NCBI RefSeq assembly: GCF_905475345.1
Contig: NC_066603.1
Coordinates: 1,987,501-2,051,500 of the forward strand
DNA length: 64,000 nt
DNA from: Vespula vulgaris
Lineage: Eukaryota > Arthropoda > Insecta > Hymenoptera > Vespidae
Direction: 5' to 3'
A program made the position numbers and the translations under genes. The first letter of the stretch is position 1. Each line of letters opens with the position of its first letter. This document shows, piece by piece, positions 1 through 11,189 of the stretch. Under the pieces are notes generated by a model. The model saw only the letters and a list, made by a program, of their open reading frames with translations, did no database searches and was not told the origin of the DNA.

Positions 1-177
1 CATCTAAAGTCACTATCACAGGTGGTACGTTTTCAGGTCTTTGAGTTTGCCCAAACCTGTATCCAACCTTTTTAGATAAATCACCAAATTGTGAGAATAT
101 CGGAACTCGTTGACACCTTGAATAAATATTATTTGTGTTACAAAGTTGTCCGGTTGATAAGATGTAATTAAGTTTTT
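1..177 (-). CDS. Partial exon of an unidentified gene at the window edge
   Basis: The reverse strand reads as an open, non-repetitive frame that runs off the left edge, including CQRVPIFSQFGDLSKKVGY and then RFGQTQRPENVPPVIVTLD. Two acceptor-like AG sites are possible: one leaves the exon ending at 116, the other at 177 (adding residues with GQLCNTNNIYSRC). The balanced amino-acid composition, unlike the surrounding simple sequence, is the reason for calling it coding. I do not recognise the family. It lies downstream of Pvf on the same strand, and its upstream exons were not found between 177 and 552, so it could be a first coding exon after a long intron, a terminal exon of a gene interleaved with Pvf, or chance. 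Confidence 0.35.
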
Positions 178-551
178 CTTAATTGTATATAATAGTAAGA
201 AAAAAAAAAATATTAAACGTATATGAAAAATAATATAAATGGCATGAGAGCAAACTGACTATATTAGTATCAAAAATAGCAGCAAGATTAGAATGTATAT
301 ATCCTTTGATGCATAATTTTTAGAGAAAGAAGATGAATGCAGAGAAGAAAGCAAGAAAGCTGTGAAGAAAATAATTGACATCAAGCGAAGAAAGATAAAG
401 AAGATAGAAAAGAAAGGGAAAAGAAAAGGAAAAAAGAAATTAATAAAATTTGTGTGAAATAGGAACGCTTCGTGCTTCACAGCTTACAAGATAATGATAG
501 AGAGTAGAATACGGTAAGAAGTGCAGAAGTAATCCTTTTAGCAGTTTTCCC
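178..551. other. Spacer with purine-rich simple sequence
   Basis: A poly-A tract lies near 200 and an A/G-rich low-complexity stretch spans about 320-440. The open frames here on the reverse strand are Phe/Leu-rich by-products of the purine run. It probably contains the Pvf 3' UTR, which begins below the stop at 552. Confidence 0.6.
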
Positions 552-3500
552 TTATTGTTTCTTCTCACACCTGCACGTATTGTGGTCGAAATAGGAGCCA
601 GTTGAACACTCTTCAATCTCTCTGCAGGCACACGTACAGACTTCATTATCCCAAAGTTTAATGTTGTTATTTGCCTTGCATTTTTCTTCTTCGTCTGTGT
701 TTATACAAGCGCATCTACATTCGTCCCTTTCATAGACTTGCTTCTCGTTGCAGTGCTAAGAGTTAAAATTATATTTTCTTTTTTATTTAAATAATAAGAA
801 ATATATAATTATTACTTTTTGCATAACGAACGTAAAAAGAACATTTTGACCTTGTCGTAGAATGCGTAATTTGATTTAATCAAAGCGGATGCGGTAGTTT
901 AAAGATAAGTACTTTCAAACGTGTTTGTTAACGTTCGATGGTGAGAAATTAGGACGGATATAATAATAGAAGGACGTATTCAAAATAGGATATGTCTATC
1001 AATCCAGTGAAAGTAATATTGTCATTTTTAAATCAGGTAAAAAAGAATGAGATATAAACTCTAGGTTAAAATTGAAAAGATAAAAAAGCTTTACAGGTGA
1101 AATAAAAAGAAGACAAGTTTTAGAAACGTTTCTCGATTATCTGTTAACAATCGACTTGAAATTACCTCTGCCTTAACTTTGCAGTCACATTTGCATTTCG
1201 TGTGTTCCTCCAATGCCACTATTTCTTTACCCTTATATGTTACTTGTAGATCTTCACCAATTTCCGAGACTATTACCTTTGATATTAACAAAAAAAGAAA
1301 AGAAAAGAATATGAATTGTTATTATCTCTTAATAATGAAAGATCAAAGATGATACTTGTCGATTGATTAAATGAATCACCTCGAAATTTCGAATTTCTGA
1401 TGCAACAGGTTGGCATGTGAGTAGATAATGCCCGCAACATCCACCACATCTTTTGATTCTCGTACAAGATGGATAATAAAATGTAGAAGGTCTATTTTCT
1501 TGTCTCAAAGATACTGATTGTAATTCTGGCATACAAGTGGCTGGCTTGGGTCGTTCTGCATTCGATCTTTCTCCGCTATTTCCTATTCTACCTAAACAAA
1601 TTGAATTTTTACCTTTGATTAAAAATTTAACAATTTTATATACATATATAAAATGTTAGAAAAATTTCTATGTTTTATTTTATTTTCAGATAATAGATAA
1701 TATGCCTGATGAATAAATATTTCCGAGGGATATCATTTACAAATGGTTGCTTCGAAATGGTTTTACTTTATTGGCTAAAAAACTATAATCCTCGGATTTG
1801 CTCGGTAAAATTGCCCGAGGCGAGAGAAACGTTTGAAAGTTTATCGCATAAAGAACTTAATCAATTCCAAGCATCTATTCAAAAACATTAAGACCGATCG
1901 TTGGTAATGATTATGAAGAGAACTGTTGGAACAGGTAAAAATCTGATGATTTCACTGTTTCAAACATATCACATACCATTTCATAAACTACTTTCCTATA
2001 TCTTCTTGGAAGGAATCATTTGGTTTTATTTAAAAGAAAGAAAAAAAAAAAAGAAAAAAGAAAAAGAAAAGAAGGAAAGAAGTCTGCTTTAAATATCAGA
2101 TCTTCGACGTCAATTACATATACATATGACTCAATTAGAAAACAGGATCTTTCGAAATCGAAAGAAACATATAAAAAGGTAGATATTAAAATTGGTTGAA
2201 TAAAATATGCTGGAGACTTGGGTTTTTTTTTTTTTTATCTCAAAAGGAAGAACATGAAGTATTAATTCGAATGAAGTTGTGAAGTAAGAAGAAGATATCG
2301 TATACGTGTGATGAAACGAAGCCGATTTGTGCAATCTTTTCAAGCTTTATATATGAGACGAGAATGGACGAAGAGAGAAGAGCATCAATAGAGTAAAATT
2401 GGAAGAGGAAATGGCACCAATGAGATCAGGACCATTAGAGTGAATACAACCATGCAAGAAGAAGAAGAAGAAGAAGAAGAAGATACGTTTGGTACGAACC
2501 GAACGAGTGGAGCAAGATAAAATACAGGATGAATCAAAAGTTTCTGTATGGAAAAATTTTATATATCAATTACACTTTTTTTTTAAGCCAATTTTTTTCT
2601 TTCAGGGATTGTAAAATTACAAATCTAAAAAACCTCGAAAAATAGGCTTAAAATTTTTTCTATACTTTTTTTTCTTTTCTTTTTATTATTCTTTTTTTTC
2701 TTCCTCTTTTTTTTTTTTTTGAACGATTTGAAATATCGAGTGAGATGTTATAAAAAGGGACGAAATATATGAGGACAGTGATAATTTATAGGATGATCTC
2801 ATATTTCTACTGATAACGCACGTTTGGATAAGCGATTCTCTTCGCACATATATATATACATGTGTACTTTATTCGTAATTGAAAACATTTACCCTTTTTT
2901 TTTTCCTCTTTAAGATAAGATCCAGTTGCAGTAGCGAATACGAAGTTAAAGACAATAATTCTTTTGTCTTTTTTTTTTCTTTTTTAGTATAGCGTGCGTA
3001 CGTGTAAAGTATAAGTAAAGTTTCGTGGGATGATTTTCTTTTTATTTTTTGTATCGCAAAGAAATATAAATAATGTTTTATTTGAATTGTTATTAATTAA
3101 TTAAATTAATGCTTACCAGCTATATGAATTTTCTTATCTTCTGGAACATTAACAAATTCGAGAAACTCTTCATAAGATTCGATCGAATTCATGCGTTGAG
3201 CGATCTTTAATGAAGCCTAAAAAAGATAAGGAAAAAACGTCAGAGAAAATTGAAAGAAGAATCCGATTTACATGTGTATTGATAATGAAGAAGGAAACTT
3301 CCCTATTTGTTTGATTGTGGCTAATGATAAAAAAAAAAAAAAAAAAGAAAAAGAAACTAAGAAAAAATAATAATTATAACGTTCTAATTCAGTCGAATCA
3401 GTTGGAAGAAAAAATTGTCTAAGTTTATGAATATTTCAAGAAAATAAATGACGTCTGTTTTATAATTTATATAAAATATCAGGTAAATGAATCAAGATAT

Positions 3501-6500
3501 TTTTATCAATTTATAATTTATCAAGATCATATATAATTTATAATTTTATAATTCTAATTTTGTGTGCGAAGGATATATATATATTTTTTTTTGCACATAT
3601 AAATTTATTCAATTATTTCAGGTAGTCTAAGTTAATGATATTTTTTTTTCTTTTATAAGTATTACTTCTCGACACGCACATCCTTTTGAAAAGCCAGTCA
3701 TATTTTTAATGCAGGAAAAAAAAGCAAAAGAAGAAAAGAAAACAAAATAAAACAAAAATAAAAAACGTGACGCGTGAGAGGAAATACGTAAGATAACTAT
3801 TATATCGTAGCACTTAAAAGACGTTCTCTCATACGCTTGGCAATATTTAGTGACGCACTTATAGTGCCAACGATAATCTTATTGTCTACTTTACAAATTG
3901 CACTTTATCGTGTAGCCCACGCAAAATTCTTTCTCTCTCTCTCTCTCTCTCTTTTTTTATATTTTTTAACATGCCGACTGAAAACAACGTAACGTCGTAA
4001 GAAAATCATTTGCTCTGATAATTTATTATCAGCATATATAGAAGAAGATCATAAAAAACATTCTTAACAGACCAATATTTATCTATTTATTTTATTAATC
4101 ATGAGTAAAGCTTGTTGTTTTTCTTTTCTTTTTTTCTTTTTTTTCAGTTTTTATCCTTAAGATTGATTAGATATATCACAAAGATAATCTATTGGATTGG
4201 TCAATAAGTAATGACAGAATTTTCAATATAAATAATATTGATGTTATTTATTTAAATATAAAATATTAAAAGTTTTTAATGAAAAAAAAAGAAAGAAAAA
4301 ATAATATATTTATTTAGATATAACATGAAATATTTGTAATAAAAAAAAAAAACTGATATTTATTTAAGCCAGTATTACTAATAATTGAAAATAATCGAGA
4401 TCTCTTGAATTTCTTGAAAATTGAACGAATTATCTTATCTTACCGATCTTATCGTCTACTGTTTTCGTTTTTCGTTATATATACATCTATACACATATAA
4501 TTATTTTTTTTCATTCTACAGCTCAACATACGGAAAGTATATTTTAGAAAAAAGGAAGAGAAAACATGTGAAAAGAAAGAAAAAGAGTATTACAAGTAAA
4601 AATAAAAACTTGATCCATCGATCAAGGTATTCCCGGTACTAATCGATTCCTGAGTCATTTTCGATCGCGGATACTGTTATGACTAAGGTGATAATTATCT
4701 TTTAGGTCAATAATCCGTAAAATAAAAGAAATGTGATTCAAAGAAAATGTGACCCAAAAATTATTATAATCGATCTAAATGTTTCATTTTTAAAGAAACA
4801 TGCAAGTTTCAAAGTGACAATAAAAATGCATATAACATAAATAAACTTTAAATTATTTACAGAGATATAGGAATTTTGTTATATACTATATACAGAAGAT
4901 ACTAATTCTTATTCAATGATTCTTATTAAATAATATGACGGTATCCAATTTTGTTCTTGAATAAGGAAAAAAAAAAGGAAAGAAAGAAAGAGAGAGAAAA
5001 TTATATAATTATAATAAATGATGTTAAATCGTTGCTTGATAACATCATTATGCATTATAATAAAAATAGGCCTTGTTCTAACTGAAGGTCGTACGATAAA
5101 CGCAATGATCTGTGATGTTGACTTACGTGTGACGATGACATTGAAAAATAATTAAACCGGTCTTAATGCTGCTTCGTGTTCATTTACATTTAGTTTTTAA
5201 CTATATTTTCAATCGAATAGAGATGATAATAATGCGAATTATTAATCAATATATTATATTTCTAGAATCAACAATTACAACGATTATGTCAATGATAGAG
5301 TATAATGTGATTAGAACTACTTGTGTATTATTAGCAAAATTTGCATAATTCAATACTTGCCAAGAGATCATACGTACTTTCTAATAATCAAAATTCTAGA
5401 TCACGATTAAGCAGAATGATTAAAGTATGTCATGCATTAATAAGATTTCTATATTAGTAATACTTTGATATATTAATTAATAAATATACTTTTATATTAA
5501 TAATAGATTCGATTGATACAATAACTCAGTACTTTGTGCAAAAGGGAGACATACTTTCTAACAAGCAAAACTATAGAGCCACAAAATCCGGTCAGTGTCG
5601 AGAAGAGAACCTGTTGTTAAACTCGTTTGAATATTCCAATAAGTAAAATAAGTACCATGCAAAGAGAACGAGTTCTTTCTTTAAAAATATCTATGAAATA
5701 TTATTGCAATAATTTTTCTCTTCTGGATTATTATTATAAGTTTAATTCGATAATTAGAAGCAACAGTAGTAGTAGTAGATTTATTAATTATTATAATACG
5801 TTTTAATATTTTATTATGTAGGTCATAAATATAAAAATAAAGAAAAAAGAGAATTTCTGAACGCTCGAAATTAAATAGTAAATTGTTCTTATCGAATTTT
5901 AAATGACGTATTCGTGTTCAATGAATACTCAAGTTGATTAAACATATTTCATTCATTTGTTAATGATTTTCCAAGAACGCAACAATGATAGACCATCACA
6001 TCATATATCTATCATATCATATGTCTTACTAATGTGATTATACAAACGAAATGAGGTGTAAGAATGCAAAGTTCAAGCATTAAAAGATGCCGTGCTAGTT
6101 AAATAAACTTGACAAGTCGGCCACTATTCGCGCATTTAATGCGTCCGGTTAATTCAAATCTAGCTCGAATGCAGAACTTCCTTCGTCCTTGTTGTTGGAA
6201 GCTGGAACGATTACAGTAACGATTTGATTAGATAAGATCAACGATAATTGTCAACTTTCTGATGATCACGATTCAAGATCGCAACATGTCTGATTCATTT
6301 TTTGTCGACGAAGAAATAAAAAAAAAATATATATATATCTATATACAATGTACATGAGATATGATCAATGATAGTAATTGAATTATTATGTAAAACAGGA
6401 TATATAAAACATACGTACATAGACAGTTTTTTAAAATATATTCTTCCAATTTTAATTCGTTTTTTTTTATTATTATTTTTTTCTAATTTTGTTTCTGTTT

Positions 6501-7051
6501 AATATAAATGTATATTTTATATAATTTATGATTTTTTTTAGATCCAATTGCATGTGGTATATAGATCTGCATATAACATATATTCTTGTCCTATGTTTGG
6601 TAAATATAATCTTCTCTATTTATTTTTTAATTATATTTGCAATAAATATCATATATAATTTATAATTTTTATAGATTGAATTGCATACATGGTATATATT
6701 ATTTGTATATAACAGATATACTAGATATCATTGTTAATTAATTTTTTTTTACACTTTTAAACAATATATATCTATTTATAATTTATAATTTTTTATAGAT
6801 ACAATTACTCATACATATGAAAAATATTCTTGTTCCATGTATGATATCGATACTACGATGATATAACGAGCAAGAACATAACGAATGCATACTTTCACTT
6901 TTAACAACACATAATAGCGATGGACTTTCCAAGAAAATAATGAGAAATATGTATTGAAAGGAGATAATGATTCTATTGGTGACTAAAATATCTATACATA
7001 GCGACAAATGTGGAATTTACACAATTGTTATACTGGACATTGGATAATTAA

Positions 7052-7102
<51 letters not shown>

Positions 7103-7696
7103 CATACATATCGAACAGAGTATGGTCGACATCGTGCAAAGAATTCACAAGTATGTACATACAATGCATACATACGTACATATGTTTCTATATAACACAC
7201 TTGCATTCTAGGTAATCGAAGGTACAAACGTCCTCGACATTAGTAATAATTCGGCCTTCGACGTCATCCGACGGGCCTGAATAGAAATTGAATGTAATTC
7301 TTGAAAGGAAACATGATACGTTATACGTTCAATATCATCCTCTTAACCAACCTTTAAGTCAAATAAATGTATCTGTGCGTATAACAGGTACGTTGCCTAT
7401 ATATACATATGTGTCATACACATATGCATGTTATCGAATTGATACGAAATGAGGATTGATATCCGCAATAACGTTAAAATAAAAAAGAGAATAACGTGTC
7501 GATGACGAAAAGAATGAAATTCCAGCATAACCGGACCTAATTTTCGCGACGTGAAGGATTACGCAAGTCTTTTCGAGTTACGAACGCAAAGCTTTGTAAA
7601 TCATAAATATCTTATAAGTAGTATTACGAGGAAAGAGTTCTAATTGAAATGACAACAGCATCTTTAATCATCATTTTTTTTTTGTTCGTTTTTCTC

Positions 7697-7734
<38 letters not shown>

Positions 7735-8095
7735 TTTTTTTAATTATGAATGATATCTCATAATATTGAAAGAGAAGGAAACGAGGAGACATTAAATTTA
7801 ACAAATGTATTGATTCATGTCTCGTTTTTTATATAACTTGTTAATTATTTATTATTAATATATATTTATTTAATGATTTTAATGAAAGTAAAAATATGTG
7901 TTAATTTACCAGCAGTACACTGTCATCCGGTTTCAACCTTGCTGGAGATCTTTTTATATTATCAGCGGTATTTTGATTGGTTGATTCAGGAAAAAGGATC
8001 TTGTCTGGATCGTCGACCTGTTGATTATCACTTTGACCAAGAACAAGGCCACACGCGATCATAAAAACTGCAAGTTTCGTTCCAAAATACGACAT
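552..8095 (-). CDS. Pvf: PDGF/VEGF-related factor (Pvf), five coding exons, 270 aa
   Basis: Secreted growth factor of the PDGF/VEGF family, expected to activate the receptor tyrosine kinase Pvr (haemocyte survival and migration, epithelial closure in flies). Coding exons in order: 7910-8095, 3117-3216, 1380-1591, 1166-1276, 552-755; all junctions keep frame. Residues 1-20 form a signal peptide (hydrophobic core LAVFMIACGLVLG). The cystine-knot domain spans about 115-198 and has the family signature PSCTRIKRCGGCC (136-148), with the eight knot cysteines at 115, 138, 144, 147, 148, 155, 194 and 196. The C-terminus (204-270) has repeated Cys clusters (CRCAC, CTCAC, CRCE) like the tail of VEGF-C. 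The start at 8095 is chosen because the signal peptide begins there and an acceptor site (TTTTCCAG) sits just upstream, so a more upstream Met is probably intronic. Intron 1 is 4.7 kb. Which Pvf paralogue this is cannot be decided here. Confidence 0.9.
1592..3116 (-). other. Pvf intron 2
   Basis: About 1.5 kb with low-complexity content: an A/G-rich stretch near 2035-2085, a GAA/AAG trinucleotide run near 2455-2484 and several poly-T tracts (2225, 2570-2590, 2640-2720). No coding or RNA feature was recognised. Confidence 0.7.
3217..7909 (-). other. Pvf intron 1 (4.7 kb)
   Basis: Long first intron between the signal-peptide exon and the second coding exon. It holds microsatellites (CT run near 3930-3952, TA run near 7052-7096), a long poly-T near 7718-7741 and a GTA run near 5767-5778. 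No transposon frame or RNA gene was seen. First introns of this size commonly hold enhancers, but no specific site can be named. Confidence 0.7.
7052..7096. repeat. (TA)n microsatellite
   Basis: A nearly pure TA dinucleotide run of about 45 bases followed by a short CATA-rich tail, inside Pvf intron 1. Confidence 0.95.
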
Positions 8096-8520
8096 CTTTC
8101 TTCTGGAAAACGAGGATACGTATTGTTTTTGCATTCTCTTATTGGTAAAAAAAAAAAAAAAGGAAAGAATATAACTTATAAATATTTTTTATGTGCGTCT
8201 ACAATTTTTATTGATTTTTTTTTTATTTCTTTTTTTTTTGTTTTTATGATCACGATATTAATATGCACGGTTTTTTTTTTTATTTCATCCACGTGTCACT
8301 AAATGATAACTAACATATCACACGTTCGACGTTTATGTTAGAGAAATACGATAAACGCACACCTGAGCGTTCCGCGATCGACTGCCAGATCGGATAAGTC
8401 AACGCGCGTATTTCTGTCTTTTTCTTGATGCGAATGTAGCGCGCGCTAGAACGAATCGCGCGATTAGACAAATCGTTTGCGATATATATCTTTCGTATCA
8501 ATAACAATCGAATATGTACT
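8096..8520 (-). promoter_or_regulatory. Probable Pvf 5' UTR exon and promoter region
   Basis: An acceptor (TTTTCCAG) lies just above the Pvf start codon. A donor-like CAG|GTGTGC is on the reverse strand near 8363, preceded by an unusually G+C- and CpG-rich stretch at about 8340-8470 (acgcgcg, gcgcgcgc). This fits a non-coding first exon and a CpG-containing promoter. It is an inference from composition and splice sites only. Confidence 0.45.
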
Positions 8521-9128
8521 TTTAATAATCGAGAAATTATAGATTATTCGATAATCGATCCTTAATCGAATGTGATTGGACGCTTCGTAAGAATTAAATT
8601 TGAATTATTATGATTATTTAAAAATAATATATTGTTATATTCATTTCGAATTGCAAATGGAATTAATGTTAGAATTTATTTAATAAGACAGTATATTTTT
8701 ACGAGGTGATTTATCTGAGGAATTATTTTGTAGGTTATTTTTTTGAAATAGAAAAAGGAAAATTCATTCGTTCGAAAACTTGCGCGGTTAGTTTGAATTA
8801 CGTCGAGAGGTACTGGCAACAATGTCATAGTTGGTATCGGAACGTGCGAGAATGTTGGAAAAATTCTGTGAGTAATATAATAATTTAAATATTTGTATAT
8901 ATATATATATATGTTCGTTTATATAATTTTTCGTTTATAAATCAATTAGATTTACATTAGACGTGTTATATTTTCTACGTAAATGATAATAACCTAGTTA
9001 TTAGAACAGGATATCTTTTCCTTTATGCCACACACATTGATACGAATTTTATATTAAGAAAAATTTCTTTTTTTCGTAATTTTTTTTATATTATGCGATT
9101 GTTTTTTATACTTCATACTATGATTACT
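8521..9128. other. Intergenic spacer between Pvf and the tetraspanin
   Basis: A+T-rich sequence with a short TA run near 8898-8912. A 60-codon forward frame at 8706-8888 has no splice or homology support. Nothing else was recognised. Confidence 0.6.
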
Positions 9129-10379
9129 TTACGGATAAATGCAGAGAAGTATTGAAGATGCCATAGATAAAAGCTGTATAAGAAATATGAAATTATTTTG
9201 AAAGTTTTTATATTAATATTTCCAAACAAATTTTCAAAACAAAATATTTACCAATACTATGATAGTCGTGAAGCATATAACCCTGTATAATGTACCCATG
9301 TAATATACTTCAAGTTTTAATGGTGTTAAACATCCAGGACGATAGGTATTCCATGGTGTTGGGTATGATGAGCATGATTTTTGGCTGGAAATAATAATAA
9401 CGATCATTTTATATTAGAAATTCATATTTAGATTTTTTGTTATTATGTTTTTACCCATTTGAAACAACAGATACATTATATTCGTCGACAGATGATGCAC
9501 AACAAGATATCGGGATATGGCAAATGTAAAGACCTAAAAGATTTATAGAATTCATTTGATCAGTTTTGAAATTGATTCCCTTAAGAAATTTTTCGTTTTT
9601 ACACCAATCCAAATTGCCTTTTGCTCCGCAGCATTTAAACTGTATAAAGTGGGATATATTAATGAATTATTTATCAAGCATTTATATATATATCTGATTT
9701 ATTTACAATGTAATGCATACCATTATATGAAATGTATCCAAAGTAGATGAAGAAAAGTGTATTGTTTTAGAATTAATCATTGAGAGCATATTCATTTCCA
9801 CGTTATTTAAAAGATTAGTTTCTACTCTATTTTGCATGGAAGCAATGAATAGCATAACTAATGCCATAATTAAAGAAGAAGCTGCATGCTAAAAGAAGGA
9901 AATAGATGTTTAATACGAAAAAATAAGATGTAAAGCTTATATTGCCACCAACTATTGCTCTTTTTTGTCGTCCTTTGTGAAGGAAATAAAGTGCGATAAT
10001 AGAATAGATCAAGAGTACTAAGGATACAATAATAAAAGTTGTTCTTATTAAAGTATGTATTTCTTGTTTCACTACTGTCAGTATAATGTTTTTGTGTATA
10101 GCCAGAATTATACCTGCAGCTAGATGTATAAATCCTGCAACCTGAAGATAATAATTATATAATATATGTCAAAGAATTATTGGACATTCTACCCACCAAA
10201 ATAATACAATCAAGAGTAATCTCTATTACATGCATATTATATATTAAAGTCCATATTCTATACACACTTCGCCATTTTATATTTTCTTTAGGTGATGTTG
10301 TTACAAATAGTGTTTTTTGATGATCAACTTTTAAATCTGGAGTGGAAGCAGAGCTACTTCTATGCCAAGCTGTATTCAT
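9129..10379 (-). CDS. Tetraspanin, six coding exons, 300 aa
   Basis: Four-pass membrane organiser of the tetraspanin family. Coding exons in order: 10197-10379, 9953-10141, 9721-9888, 9455-9639, 9252-9384, 9129-9173. Seen in the translation: a roughly 38-residue N-terminal cytoplasmic stretch; TM1 about 45-75 across the first junction; a small loop; TM2 about 85-110 ending KGRQKR; TM3 about 125-145; then the large extracellular loop with the diagnostic CCG (183-185), PISCC (223-227) and later cysteines at 246 and 260; TM4 runs to the stop at 300, leaving no C-terminal tail. An in-frame stop lies just upstream of the chosen ATG. Exon 2 uses a weak donor (GTTGGT), which is the least certain junction. 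It lies immediately downstream of OR-A on the same strand. Its exact subfamily is not assignable by eye. Confidence 0.85.
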
Positions 10380-11189
10380 TACTGTATAGTTTTAGATTGA
10401 TAAGAATATATTGCCATCAATTAGTATCATATCTGTTAATGTATGATATTACAAAAATGTCACACTTTTAGGAAATACCATGGATCTTGTTTTTCTTACA
10501 GATTTGAAAGTATCTGTTTCAGTGATTCCTTGTCTAAATAGAGGTGGGTGAGGTGAAACATGTCGATGTACAATAGATTTACGTTGGAAATTTGGACTAA
10601 TTTGACTTGAGGAAGATGCAATTGAAGTATATGTCTGCTTACATTCAAAGTAAAAATAATTCTAATATAAATACAAAAATCAATCATTTGGTATATACAA
10701 TATACATACTTGATTCGTTGATAGCCGAATGATAGGTGCTTTGATATATCGCTGGTTGCTTAAACATCCTGCAGTTTCACTGAAAAGACTAGAAAAGTAA
10801 ACCCGTTTATAAATTATTAATCAGATAAATTTTCTTGGAAAGAATAACAAAATGTATCATTCTATTCATCAGAATTTTTAGAACAATTTTTCTTCAGTAA
10901 ATTACAACACCTTGTCAAAGTATCAGAGGCTACATCTTCAGGAGACAAAATTTGATCTTGTTTCTTCAATGATGGATTAATAGAATTTTTTAAATCATTT
11001 TTCTCACCATTTTTATCACAAATTCCTGGATTAGAGTTTGAGAAATAATCGACCATGTTGTGAATTATGAATACACATGTAAATGTTTGACATGAAGAAT
11101 AAGATGTCATGGATGACAATTGACAATTGAATAACTTGAAATTGCTCGTATATTTAAACAATTAATAACTTACAAATATCAATGAGTAA
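10380..11189 (-). other. Spacer between OR-A and the tetraspanin, the master copy of sequence repeated between OR genes
   Basis: About 0.8 kb holding the tetraspanin upstream region. Recognisable diverged copies occur at 13850-14160 and 16850-17580, and smaller parts near 20280 and 23000. It probably contains the tetraspanin 5' UTR and promoter. Confidence 0.6.
10862..11161 (-). other. Open frame of uncertain status (99 codons)
   Basis: A reverse-strand frame with varied composition (for example GICDKNGEKNDLKNSIN and LTRCCNLLKKNCSKNSDE before the stop). It begins 28 bases below the OR-A stop codon. A decayed copy at 17333-17560 has frame-breaking differences, which argues against selection on that copy. 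It has no recognisable domain. It could be a small gene, part of the tetraspanin 5' leader or chance. Confidence 0.2.

Noticed and set aside
7008..7211. 67-codon forward frame with a Tyr-Ile repeat
   Set aside because: Translation of the TA microsatellite in Pvf intron 1.
8021..8302. Forward-strand 93-codon frame over the Pvf signal-peptide exon
   Set aside because: Antisense shadow of the Pvf exon followed by translated poly-T sequence.
8706..8888. 60-codon forward frame with several Trp and Cys residues
   Set aside because: No splice context, homologue or neighbouring exon was found to support it.
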